Shown here: piece by piece, positions 1-9,188 of the stretch
How positions within the stretch are numbered: the first letter of the stretch is position 1
Layout: each line of letters opens with the position of its first letter
Assembly: GCF_000740895.1 (NCBI RefSeq)
Contig: NC_025261.1
Span: 248,001-312,000, forward strand
Direction: 5' to 3'
Source of the DNA: Theileria orientalis strain Shintoku
Lineage: Eukaryota; Apicomplexa; Aconoidasida; Piroplasmida; Theileriidae
Length of the DNA: 64,000 nucleotides
Notes under the pieces: generated by a model
Seen by the model: only the letters and a program-made list of their open reading frames with translations
What the model was told of the DNA's origin: nothing
Database searches by the model: none
Position numbers and translations under genes: made by a program

Positions 1-988
1 CCTGACATTCAGGCCTACTTGCTGCCCGAATACCTAAGTTCCCCTGTTCCTCTTAACGGTGGATCTGACATGAACGTGGACGGCCAGTTTGACGCCCATG
101 AACCTATGAACTTCGACCTTCAGAACAGGCACGTGCCGGACATGTACTACAGTCGCGTCACTCCTTACATTGTGACGGTCACGCTCTGCTACCTCAAGAA
201 CCTGGTGCTGCACAGCTTGAACCCTTCCAACCTCGTGCTGATGTTTTTCTTTGACATCTGCGTTCTGTACAACCAGTTGACGCTGCTCGTTGACATGATC
301 CGGACTCGCGTCATCAGGGACTCCAACCTCATTTGCCACCGGCTCTTTCTTCTCATCCAGCCTCTGGGTGACCCCAACCTCAAACAGCTCACTTTCGACA
401 TGTCCAAGCGCCTCAAGCTTTACAACATAACCATCCACATACTCCTGATGGACAAGAAGGTACGTCTGCCCATTCACACTTGTTTACATTCACATTTGCT
501 TATCGATTCATTGTTATTCTCGTTTATTCATTAATCATATTTAATCCTGTTACTATTTGCCGGAATCATATTTAATCCTGTTACTATTCATTATTAATCA
601 TATTTAATCCTGTTACTATTTGCCATAATCATATTTAATCCTGTTACTATTCATTATTAATCATATTTATTCGTGTTACTGTTTGCCGGTATCATATTTA
701 ATAATACATTAATTTACACCATTACTAGTGTTTTTAACCATACTTAACCATATTATTTTGCAGTACTACAAGGCGTTATTGTTGATTAAGAGGGAGCGGC
801 TCGACTATCCCATTTCGAAAATCCTCCACTCTGCTGCCGACGACGTCAATGAGCAGAAGCGGCGGCCCTACCTCTGGCAGCTAATCCTTTCGTTCATTCA
901 CGTCTGGACTCAGGAGTACCACCGGGAGCCCTCCAGGTTCTGCCAGCCAAATTTGAAGAACTGCGAAATGTGGCTTCCCAACCTCTAA
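1..988 (+). CDS. RMC1/Mic1-like protein, C-terminal part (partial, 5' end outside window)
   Basis: The frame is open from base 1, so the gene starts upstream. Two exons are visible: 1-459 and 764-988, joined in frame across a GT...AG intron, giving 227 residues and a stop at 986-988. The stretch around residues 85-160 (YNQLTLLVDM, then LTFDMSKRLKLYN and YYKALLLIKRE) matches, as I remember it, the C-terminal Mic1 domain of RMC1 (C18orf8), where a similar LDMLKRL...VLLSKHQVLAALRFIR pattern occurs. RMC1 is a subunit of the Mon1-Ccz1 Rab7 exchange factor on late endosomes in animals; what it does here is inference. The family call rests on one conserved block, so an unrelated helical protein remains possible. 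Confidence 0.5.
460..763 (+). repeat. intron with degenerate tandem repeat
   Basis: This is the intron of the left-edge gene, from GTACGT to TTTGCAG. From about 530 to 700 it holds roughly five degenerate copies of a unit of about 30 bp containing CATATTTAATCCTGTTACTA, separated by either TTTGCCGGAAT or TTCATTATTAAT. At 304 nt the intron is far longer than most introns in the window, and the repeat accounts for much of the length. Confidence 0.8.
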
Positions 989-1230
989 TTGCTACTGCCA
1001 TGGACTTTTACATGTTAACACACGGCAACATGTCAATTCTCACCCTTTAACCTTGCTTAAACAGCAACTTGTACTTTTAATTTACCTCTCCAGCATCTTA
1101 TTCACCTTCTATACATTTAATGTTAGCAACTTCTAGATATCAACGCCTATCTGTGCATAGCTCATCTACTTTAGATACTGGGTACGTCACCTTCTAATCA
1201 CATGTAAATACACTTTAGACACTGGGTACG

Positions 1231-2918
1231 TCACCTAATCACATTTAAACCTACTTGAAAGTACTTTGGGTTAATTTTGTAGTATATTTGCTGTATCTGC
1301 TGTTGCACAAACATGTTCAGGTACTCGCTCTCGTACCCCTCGTATGCTTGCATTAGCCTTATGATGTGTTCGAACGAGTCAATTGTCGACGCTTTCCTCG
1401 GCAGAGACACTACTGTATTCAACATGGCCTTTTCACTCCTAAGGTTCATCAGCTTCAGCTCCTCCAGCAGTGCTATCATGTTCTACAACAGCGGTTAACC
1501 CCTTCAATACACTACTCAATCAGCTACACTATCATTTTGTACAATAGATACTCATAATTTACACCTATTGCCACTTACATTGATGCTATACTGTGCTATG
1601 TGCTTAACGTATACGTTTACTACGCCGTTAACCAGTTCCTTTGGATATGGGTCTCCCAGTATTCTTACTGTTTTTATTAGGTCAACTATGTTTCCACTTG
1701 TAAATTTACTTATGTTCTCCACTATAACACTGTACATATCACCAATTACACACTTTCTCAGTTGCGCCATTGGCATCAGATCCTTCTTGTCATCTTTAGC
1801 GTTATTTTTGTTTCGAATATTGGCGCTATCGACATACCTAGTTACGCGACCACTTACATGATCGCTACTTTCATCAATCACATGACCTCTCAGGCACTTC
1901 TGATACCTACTATTCATGGCATTCAGTTTTAATATGTCTATAACTCTATTGCAGTCGTTTAGCGACTTGATTACACTTTGACTTGCAACATTCCCATTAT
2001 CAACTGGACCACCCATCAAACTACTGAATATGCTCGATTCCAATACTAAACTCGTCAACTCTCTCAAATATCGCCCATACAGTCCATCAAAAGCCAATCT
2101 CATTTCATCCCCTTCTTTCAATCTTCCTTCCATAAGTATTGCATGAAACATCCGTATTAATCTAAACAGCTTACTTTCACTCGTTCCGCCAATCACTTTC
2201 ATATTGTCACACACAAACTTCGTAACATTTATCATACTAGCTTTCTCCACCTTTCCATTTTCTTTCTTTCCTCCGTCAGGGTTACACTTACTATCAGCGA
2301 TTACATTATCATCGATGCTATTCTCACCAACCATGTTACCCTTAATAGTGCCATCCTTTCTTTTTTTCTGATGACTGCCGACATCTACTATCTCATGTTC
2401 CGCCAATTCCAATGCTATATCCAGTATTTTGATGTAGGTATCATCGTTTTTACTCTTTTCAGTGTTCTTTATCTCCTTGTTTATTCTTTCAATACATTTA
2501 CTCGCCACTCGTTCCGATAAACTGTTACACATTCTCAGTGACACTATCAAGTCCAACATATCTTTCAGTGATATCCTTTCCACGTTACCTTCTATTGACC
2601 TTTCTATCACCTCTTTCATTATTGATGGAACTCTTCTTGTGAAATTCATGCTTAAATTCGACACAATCCTGTTAACTCCGCCACCAACGTCAAAATAAAT
2701 CCTACTGCCTCTTAATGCATCCACACTCCTTGAATCGTCCGACTCATCTAAGCCAACATCACTTGAACCACCCCTAATTATTATTATTATCAACATCCGT
2801 ATCAACATTTACTTTATTCTTACCTCTTATCTAGTGTGAACTCTGTTCCCTTAAAGTGGCCGTAATCTACCAGTTTTACTCTCTTCAGTATAAATCCTAT
2901 TCTGCTACTCTTTCTCAT
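1231..2918 (-). CDS. hypothetical alpha-helical repeat protein, possibly mitochondrial
   Basis: I read three exons on the minus strand: a short first exon starting at ATG 2918 (MRKSSRIGFILKRVKLV), a long one from about 2770 to 1590, and a last one from about 1487 to 1231. The first intron is GTAAGAATAAAG...AATTAG; the second starts GTAAGTGGCA and ends in GTTGTAG. The product is rich in Leu, Ile, Lys and Asp, with helical segments such as LKDMLDLIVSLRMCNSL and VDLIKTVRILGD, resembling the helical-repeat (RAP/HPR-type) proteins that piroplasms send to mitochondria. The basic N-terminus would suit a targeting peptide. I recognise no catalytic motif. The gene lies about 53 bp downstream of the bL28-like gene; a single gene joined by one more intron is possible. 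Confidence 0.6.
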
Positions 2919-2971
2919 TCTTTAATGTATTCCCAATCAATATCACTATATTTGTGAATAATTATAATTAC

Positions 2972-3549
2972 CTACCTCATTACTTGGTTTAAGCTATATG
3001 CCATCGATACCAAATCTTGAAAAATTAAATTTTTATCTCCCTCGACATCACTGGTTGACTTGTCACTTTCACTTTTTTCCGACTCATTCAGTCCATTTAC
3101 TTTCAAAAAATGCTTATATATAGTGTTAAATTGATCCTTCTTGTTTCTAAATGCTTCCACAATTTTGCTTAGGAGCCTTTTAATGCTTATTATATTGTAG
3201 CATCGACCGCAGGCTCTCTATATGTGTGTTTAATGTTCTTAAACTTTACCTTCAGTGAAATGAATTTTATAACTCTCCTCTTTAAATCAACTTTAACGTT
3301 TGGAAATGCGATTTTAGACCTCTCGTATGAACAATATTCACATGGTTGCGATTTATCTACTTCTGGGTCCGCCCACAATGATATGAGATCACTGGGTAGC
3401 GGCGTTGGCGCCAAGGCGTATCCTCCCAAAATGTATAACATTTGGTTAATTGCATAATCTGAGCCTTTTACACTGGCTTCTCCCTTAAACTCTTTCGAAA
3501 ACAATTGCTTATTTACATCATTTTCGACCACTTCAACTTTAGCTTCCAT
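2972..3549 (-). CDS. small protein with bL28-like core, possible mitochondrial ribosomal protein
   Basis: Two exons, 3250-3549 and 2972-3217, joined over a 32-nt intron (GTAAAGTTTAAG...ATATAG), encode about 181 residues. The core reads CEYC near residue 63, then AFPNVKV, RVIKFISLK and NIISIKRLLSKI. That order resembles bacterial L28 (FLPNL..., RFVTLRVS, then a helix of the DTVLAEL kind), which is why I suggest a bL28m-type protein of the mitochondrial or apicoplast ribosome. The match is by eye and weak. The C-terminal tail is acidic and Ser/Asp-rich. The first ATG of the frame (MEAKVEV) is at 3549. It could instead be the 5' part of the neighbouring gene at 1231-2918. Confidence 0.45.
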
Positions 3550-3855
3550 TGAACAAAAACATACTAAACTATTATACAAATTTACTTATTTACCATCATA
3601 TTAAACTTTTAAATCCATATTTATTAAGTATAAATTATTTTATTGAACCATATCACTATATAATGATGGAATCTTAACTCACGAATGTGTGGTCATAAAA
3701 TTAGAAAATATCTGGTTAATTCATATTCTCCTTGAACCCAATGTCTCCTTTATTTAATATTTTTTAAAATAAATTTAATTATTTAAGTTTGTAGTATTAT
3801 GTTGATATTTTAGTGTAGTATATTCTGTACATTTTTATTACGCATATTTTGGCAG

Positions 3856-5955
3856 ATGATTTTACCTATTTTAATTTGTCTACTCACATCATCTAGAGCA
3901 TCTCTTATCGGTTCAAAATGCCTATTTTTGTGTGCAATTATTGGATATAGAGGCTGGTCTGTGCACGGAGTGACCCCTTCGTGCCTACTTAAACAACATT
4001 ACGCCTTCCTTCCCAGATCTTCCAAGCAGCCTGAGAAAAAGTACGCTGAAGAGAATACAAATTATAGAGTTCGCAACATAAAGAGGAATATATACAATGT
4101 TAAGGCCCCGTTCGATAAGGAGCACGCCATCGAGTACTTTTCCAGTTGTCTTAAGGCAAGTTGTAAGACGTTTGAGCCTAGTGAAATCCCAGAGGGGGAG
4201 ATTTTAACACTCACGAAGCAGGTTGCAACGCTCGGACCCGCGACGAACAACGCAGAGGCCATAAAGTCCTTGGTGGACGCAGGCGTGGATGTGTTCAGAC
4301 TAAACTTCTCCCACGACTCGAGGCTTTCGAAGTATATGATCGCCAAGACCATAAGGCAGCTGGAACTGACAGAAGCGCCAGCCAACTACCCGTACAGGGA
4401 GAATTTCGTAGTTGAGCACAAGTCGATACTAGGTGACATACAGGGGCCAAAGCTTAGAATCGGAAAGTTTATGCCGAATTTGGATGTTTCAGGGATGTTC
4501 CCGGGGAACAAGGGCTGCGAGTTTGTGGAGCTTAAGGAGGGGGACCTGTTTACGTTTGACCCGTACGATATACTCGGCACGAAGACGAGGGTGCAACTGG
4601 ACTACCCGGAGATTTTGAAACAGCTGAAGGTGGGTGACAAGATCCTGCTGGACGACGGGAATTTGTCAATGAAGGTGGTTTCCACGAACCCGGAGGTGCC
4701 CTCAGTCACCGCGGTGGTGAGGAACGACTACAAACTGTTCAGCAGAAAGGGCTTTTCAGTCCCAAACGTGGTGCTCCCGGTCGAGTTTCTGGACGAGAAG
4801 GACGTGAAGGACGCGATCTTCTGCCTGGCGATCGGCGTGGATTTTTTGGGAGTCAGCTTTGTGCAGAACAAGTCGGACATTCTGTACCTAATTAACATCT
4901 TGAACGACTTCTACAAGTCAGAGTACTACAATCAGCTCCTGGAGAGGCTGGACAACCTGGACGTGGAGACCTTCGAGGCGAACAGGGAGGACACGCTGGT
5001 GGAGGACATTCTGAACAGGTACTACCACGAGTCGTTTTTACCCAAAAAGGACATGTTTAAGAAGCTGCTCCCGACGGAAAACGCAACTGGATTGGCGATC
5101 ATCCCGAAGATTGAAAAGCAGGCTGCCCTGGACGATATACATGAGATTCTGAAGGTCTCGGACGGACTGATGGTCGCGAGGGGCGACCTCGGGATCGAGA
5201 CTGACCTGGCTAACCTGCCGATCGTGCAAAAGAGGCTCATCCAGCTCTGTAGAGTAGTTTACCGCAAGCCCTGCATCGTCGCGACGCAGATGCTGGAGAC
5301 CATGAGGTCGTCGCCCATGCCGACCAGGGCCGAGGTTTCGGACGTATCAAATGCAGTTTTCGACGGCGCAGACGCCGTCATGCTCTCAGCCGAGTCCGCC
5401 ACCGGCGAGTACCCCAAGGACACCGTGAAGATCCAGAGGCGGATCCTCTTCACCACCGAGCGCGACCCCTACTTCCCAACAATGCAGATTATCAAGGAGA
5501 TGTTGATTGACGAGAATTTGATCTCTTCCATCAAGGCCCAGAGGCCGCACCTGTACCAGAAGATGGACAACTTGCTTAAAATCGATATTCACCACTACAA
5601 CGAGTTCCTCAACTCGAAGTTGCACATGAAGGAGGCTCTCGACAGGATCGCCGACGCCTTTTCCAAGAACGACGTCGACGCCATCGTGGTAGCCTGCGAC
5701 GACGGCCTTGAGCTTTTGCAGTGGGTTTCCAGCCAGAGGTACGTGGTTCCCATCGTCCTCCTCACGCGGAACCCCGCTCTTTCGCGGCAGTCGCAGCTGA
5801 CTTGGGGCGTCAAGTCGCACTTCCTTCCCGAGGGCGTGAACCCTGAGGACTACTTCCGGTTCATTGTCAAGCATTACCCTCCGAACATTCACGACGTGCT
5901 GTTTTTAAAGGCCAGGGGCAACCAGGTTCAATCGTTTGAAATGATCCATGTGTAA
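3856..5955 (+). CDS. PYKII: pyruvate kinase, organellar/secreted type (PK II)
   Basis: Single exon, 699 residues. Converts phosphoenolpyruvate and ADP to pyruvate and ATP. The catalytic barrel starts near residue 120 (LTKQVATLGPATNNAEAI, RLNFSH). The lysine-bearing active-site signature LAIIPKIEKQ is near residue 415, followed by DGLMVARGDLGIE and the MLSAESATGEYP segment. The first ~35 residues (MILPILICLLTSSRA...) look like a signal peptide and are followed by a basic stretch of about 80 residues, a bipartite leader as used for apicoplast import. Apicomplexans have a cytosolic PK I and a second PK II linked to the plastid and/or mitochondrion; leader and extra length place this in the second class. 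The ATG at 3856 is needed to include the hydrophobic leader. The exon is much richer in GC than its flanks. Confidence 0.93.
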   Translation: MILPILICLLTSSRASLIGSKCLFLCAIIGYRGWSVHGVTPSCLLKQHYAFLPRSSKQPEKKYAEENTNYRVRNIKRNIYNVKAPFDKEHAIEYFSSCLKASCKTFEPSEIPEGEILTLTKQVATLGPATNNAEAIKSLVDAGVDVFRLNFSHDSRLSKYMIAKTIRQLELTEAPANYPYRENFVVEHKSILGDIQGPKLRIGKFMPNLDVSGMFPGNKGCEFVELKEGDLFTFDPYDILGTKTRVQLDYPEILKQLKVGDKILLDDGNLSMKVVSTNPEVPSVTAVVRNDYKLFSRKGFSVPNVVLPVEFLDEKDVKDAIFCLAIGVDFLGVSFVQNKSDILYLINILNDFYKSEYYNQLLERLDNLDVETFEANREDTLVEDILNRYYHESFLPKKDMFKKLLPTENATGLAIIPKIEKQAALDDIHEILKVSDGLMVARGDLGIETDLANLPIVQKRLIQLCRVVYRKPCIVATQMLETMRSSPMPTRAEVSDVSNAVFDGADAVMLSAESATGEYPKDTVKIQRRILFTTERDPYFPTMQIIKEMLIDENLISSIKAQRPHLYQKMDNLLKIDIHHYNEFLNSKLHMKEALDRIADAFSKNDVDAIVVACDDGLELLQWVSSQRYVVPIVLLTRNPALSRQSQLTWGVKSHFLPEGVNPEDYFRFIVKHYPPNIHDVLFLKARGNQVQSFEMIHV

Positions 5956-6086
5956 CTGATAACTTAACATAATGTAAATTTCAACAGATGATGTAAATAA
6001 TTTGACTTAACCAATGTAAATTTTATGACCACCTGTACAAATTAATAGCTAGGAGCACGAGGCGCTGTCGCTTTAACAGAGTGCGT

Positions 6087-7142
6087 TTACGCTATGAAAC
6101 ACGGGTAGTTCCACCTGATTCGGGACCTGTGCGGATTTTCCAACACGCGTGAGCCCTTGATTGCTTTAAGGTGCACCTGGAGCCTCTTCAGGTGTTCCCG
6201 GTCCTCCAAACTCAAATTCATGCTCCCGTCGATCCTGTCCAGAGTGGCGTTGAGGTAACTCATGCTCTCACTCCTACACATTTTCGACTTCGCTACAGCG
6301 GATGTTAGTTGTTCACTTTTCTCACCTGGCGTGTTGCACAGCCTGTTGAACAGGTGGTTGATAAAACGCGTTTCCGGCAGCTTGAAGTAGTGAATTCTCC
6401 TCAGTATGTCCAGAACTGTATTGTAGTCCGAGGTGTCTATTCTTTCCACAACTCGCCGTTTATTTTCTCGCGGGAGCAGGTGACTCACTTTAATTAGCGA
6501 GAATATCGACCCGTAGTCGATTATTTCATGGTTCAAGGCCTCCCTTTCCAGCCTTTGCAGCAAATCTGCGATGAATATTGTCTCCAACAACAACTCTGAA
6601 AACTGCATATACTCTACTGACTCCGACATATATCTTGTGTTTACTGACTTGACCTTGGTCCACAAAAAGTCCAGTATTTGATTCGATATTTCTGGCACTA
6701 CGTTCGAGCCCGAATCAACTTTCCCGAGGAGTTTCCTGCTCATGACCAGCGCCACTGTCCTCAGAAATGTTAACAAATCCTGGTCTGATGCCGATTTTAT
6801 CACATCTTCTGAGTAGTTGTTTGAGATTATTGCATCCGAAGTCTCGTTTTCGTCAATACACGAGTACACATACGATATCAGGGAATAGTCTTCAACTGAC
6901 AGCCCCTTTCTGCCTATTATCTGAGGCAGCACGTGCCTCATTATACCTTGAACTTTCTGGTCATGGAGTAGGTTGTTTACCAGGAAACATTTGGATATCA
7001 GTGGAACATAGTTGTGGTTTATGCGTTCCTTCACTGCGTACAGCTCCGATATCTTAGTTGACCACACGTTTGCATATCTCTTTATCTTCCTTTTTGTTAA
7101 TTCTTTGAACGACTCCAGGATTAAATCGACACTTGGACTCAT
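6087..7142 (-). CDS. hypothetical alpha-helical protein
   Basis: Intron-free frame of 351 residues with an ATG at 7142. The product is predicted helical throughout, with repeated Leu/Ile-rich helices (PSVDLILESFKELTKRK, SDQDLLTFLRTVALVMS, SEYMQFSELLLE-like segments), as in the organelle RNA-binding helical-repeat proteins of apicomplexans. There is no signal peptide, membrane segment or catalytic motif that I recognise. It ends PHRSRIRWNYPCFIA. Similar low-complexity helical products are coded at 1231-2918 and 55351-57957. It is convergent with the pyruvate kinase gene, 131 bp apart. Function unknown. Confidence 0.75.
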   Translation of the reverse strand: MSPSVDLILESFKELTKRKIKRYANVWSTKISELYAVKERINHNYVPLISKCFLVNNLLHDQKVQGIMRHVLPQIIGRKGLSVEDYSLISYVYSCIDENETSDAIISNNYSEDVIKSASDQDLLTFLRTVALVMSRKLLGKVDSGSNVVPEISNQILDFLWTKVKSVNTRYMSESVEYMQFSELLLETIFIADLLQRLEREALNHEIIDYGSIFSLIKVSHLLPRENKRRVVERIDTSDYNTVLDILRRIHYFKLPETRFINHLFNRLCNTPGEKSEQLTSAVAKSKMCRSESMSYLNATLDRIDGSMNLSLEDREHLKRLQVHLKAIKGSRVLENPHRSRIRWNYPCFIA

Positions 7143-7601
7143 GTGTAAATGTTGGACTAAAAGTTACCATTAAGCATTAAAACAAAGACACCATTGTATT
7201 ATATGGACATAAAAACTATATTACACATTTACTTCCCCTCAAAGCTGATAATAATATGGATTCCATTGGAATCTTGGGAACGTTAATAAATCATCATAAT
7301 TCCTTTTATCAGAATATTCGCACTTAATAAAATAAGCTTTTTAATTATTTTTCAGAGATGTGTAATATAATATATTTGATATACTAGTGTTTACTGTATT
7401 TATCGTTGAATAAACATATTCTCAACATGTTAACTAACATCGGATTTTTACCTTTTTTATCTACACATATCTTATTGATGCATAAATGAAATGTCGATTA
7501 AGTCAATTCTGCTCAATAAATAACATTTGTTCCAAGGGTGATGCCAAAAAGTTTATCAATCTTGTAGGTCGTAGCCACTTTTCATCTCAGCCCTTTAGGG
7601 A
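7143..7601. other. AT-rich intergenic region, divergent promoter area
   Basis: A 459-bp spacer between the divergent genes starting at 7142 (-) and 7602 (+). It carries TGTGTAAAT at 7143 and TTACACATTTAC near 7223 but no supportable ORF or RNA gene. It presumably holds both promoters. Confidence 0.6.
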
Positions 7602-8342
7602 ATGCTTAAAGTAAACAATTCTATTGTAAACACTGATATATTGGTTCCGCTTGAATTTAAACCTGAAAATATAAAGTTATTGAAGAGAGCTTCGGACATT
7701 CAATCTAGCAAGATATCTGTTCTACTGCACAAGCCTCCCGGTTACTTATCCACATACTCAAAAAATGTATTTTTTATGAGTCGCATGAATCACTAATACT
7801 TTTAGTCTACAAATTGGTCTAAAAATTTATTGACACGACAGAATAGATCGGAAAACGACATTCTGAATCGATTAGAGCCTTATAAACTGAATGACCTGTT
7901 CGCCTTGAGTCCGCTGGAAGCTAACTCAAGTGGTCTTTTGATATTCTCTCAGGTACGAATGGTCGTTTAAACTTAATTTAACTTAGGACAAGTCTCTCTG
8001 GGCTAAGTTTTCGTACTGCGAAGAGGAGTTCGACGTCGTTTTTAAGGACGCACTCACCGACTACAAGTTATCATTTTTACGGGGTGACATATATTTGGAC
8101 GGGTACTCAGTCGGCCCCTTGGCTATAAAGGACACTCACAGCAATAGTCTGTCGATCAGCTTTAGGGGTTCCTCCCAAAAGGTTAGACTATCTTGCCAAT
8201 TACCACGTTTTAGTTGCGGAGAATTTGCTTGTTGGCTGGACTTGAAATCAAGAGCTTGGCTCGCACTAGAATTTCCAACCTCAAGCTTGGGTCGCTTCTG
8301 CCTGGCGAGTGGCGGCTACTCAGGTCATATGAGCTGCGATAG
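7602..8342 (+). CDS. RsuA/RluB-family pseudouridine synthase-like protein with Glu in place of the catalytic Asp
   Basis: Four exons, 7602-7766, 7806-7952, 7987-8181 and 8214-8342, give 211 residues and close in frame at TAG 8340-8342. The fold signature is clear at both ends: LLHKPPGYLSTYS near residue 45 (family motif KPxGxxST), and at the C-terminus LRRICLLAGLEIKSLARTRI followed by LKLGSLLPGEWRLL, which is typical of the RsuA/RluB/RluE group. The family forms pseudouridine in rRNA through an Asp in GRLDxxTxGLL. Here that segment is SPLEANSSGLLIF, with Glu93 at the Asp position and Pro for Arg. No N-terminal S4 domain is visible. Likely organellar. The unusual active site suggests an inactive or repurposed relative; the exon joins were inferred by hand but all keep frame. 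Confidence 0.75.
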
Positions 8343-8351
8343 CGTTTAATC

Positions 8352-8948
8352 ATGTTTTTCTCTTTTTTTCTGCTTACTTCGAGACAGCACGGGTGGCGGT
8401 TCGAGAAGCTGAGGCCCAGGTTTAAAAAATGGGTTCGTATAGACCACCCTCCTCAGAACAGGTCAAACTTAATAAAGGTATGGCAGTATTATCACACTTA
8501 ACATGTATGGGTGCTTTAACTATCAGTCCCTAAACTTTCCTTTACCATCTACACATTTTACTTTATAGCTGGATGACAAGTATAACAAGCTGATGTACGT
8601 CACTAACGGGAAAATATCCCCTAAGAAGCACGAGAAATTTTTAGAAACTGCTATTCACTATGTAAAGAAAGGTTCGGTTTATTGCTGCACTCGCTTTTTT
8701 AGGAGATGAAATACACACTTCCTGCCTAGCCTTTGCCAAGGGCGGCTCTCACGAGTACTTTGTCCTCACTTATCACTCATTTTCAGGCTGCTCGAGACTC
8801 TTTCCATGGATGACGTCTATCACTTGGAGCAGATGATCCCTGAGATCAACAGGGCCTTTCAGGGTATGTTTTAACTCATTCACCTTGTTTAGAGTGCGAA
8901 ATGTCTGAAAAGCCCAAAATCAGCAAACACGTTCCCATCAAGTACTAA
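8352..8948 (+). CDS. small hypothetical protein, multi-exon
   Basis: Starts at ATG 8352, 9 bp after the stop of the previous gene, with a hydrophobic start (MFFSFFLLTSRQHGW) and a basic segment (RFEKLRPRFKKWVRIDHPP). The second exon begins after CTTTATAG near 8569 (LDDKYNKLMYVTNGKISPKK). Later exons give LSMDDVYHLEQMIPEINRAF and the end KISKHVPIKY, with TAA at 8946-8948. The splice choice between about 8665 and 8805 is uncertain because several joins are possible. Size and basic character would fit a mitochondrial protein, for example a ribosomal protein, but I do not recognise a family. Confidence 0.5.
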
Positions 8949-9188
8949 CAACCGTACTCGTACATTATTTGTAATTTACCGATTTTTAAAACTTTTCACT
9001 AAATATAATAAACTGAGTACCATGCACACTGCCATTAACCGTTAGCATTCACACCTTCGTATAAATAAACCAGTATTTACTGCCTAAACTGGTATCTAAT
9101 GACTAAACTAGTATTTAGTGGTTAAACGTGTATTTAAAAATTATACAATTGCCATTGCGTTCCCTGTGTGGTTTGAGCGCAATTACTT

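Noticed and set aside
8095..8349. 84-codon unspliced frame across RsuA-like exons 3 and 4
   Set aside because: Removing the 32-nt intron 8182-8213 yields the conserved RsuA C-terminus in another frame, so the unspliced readout is wrong.
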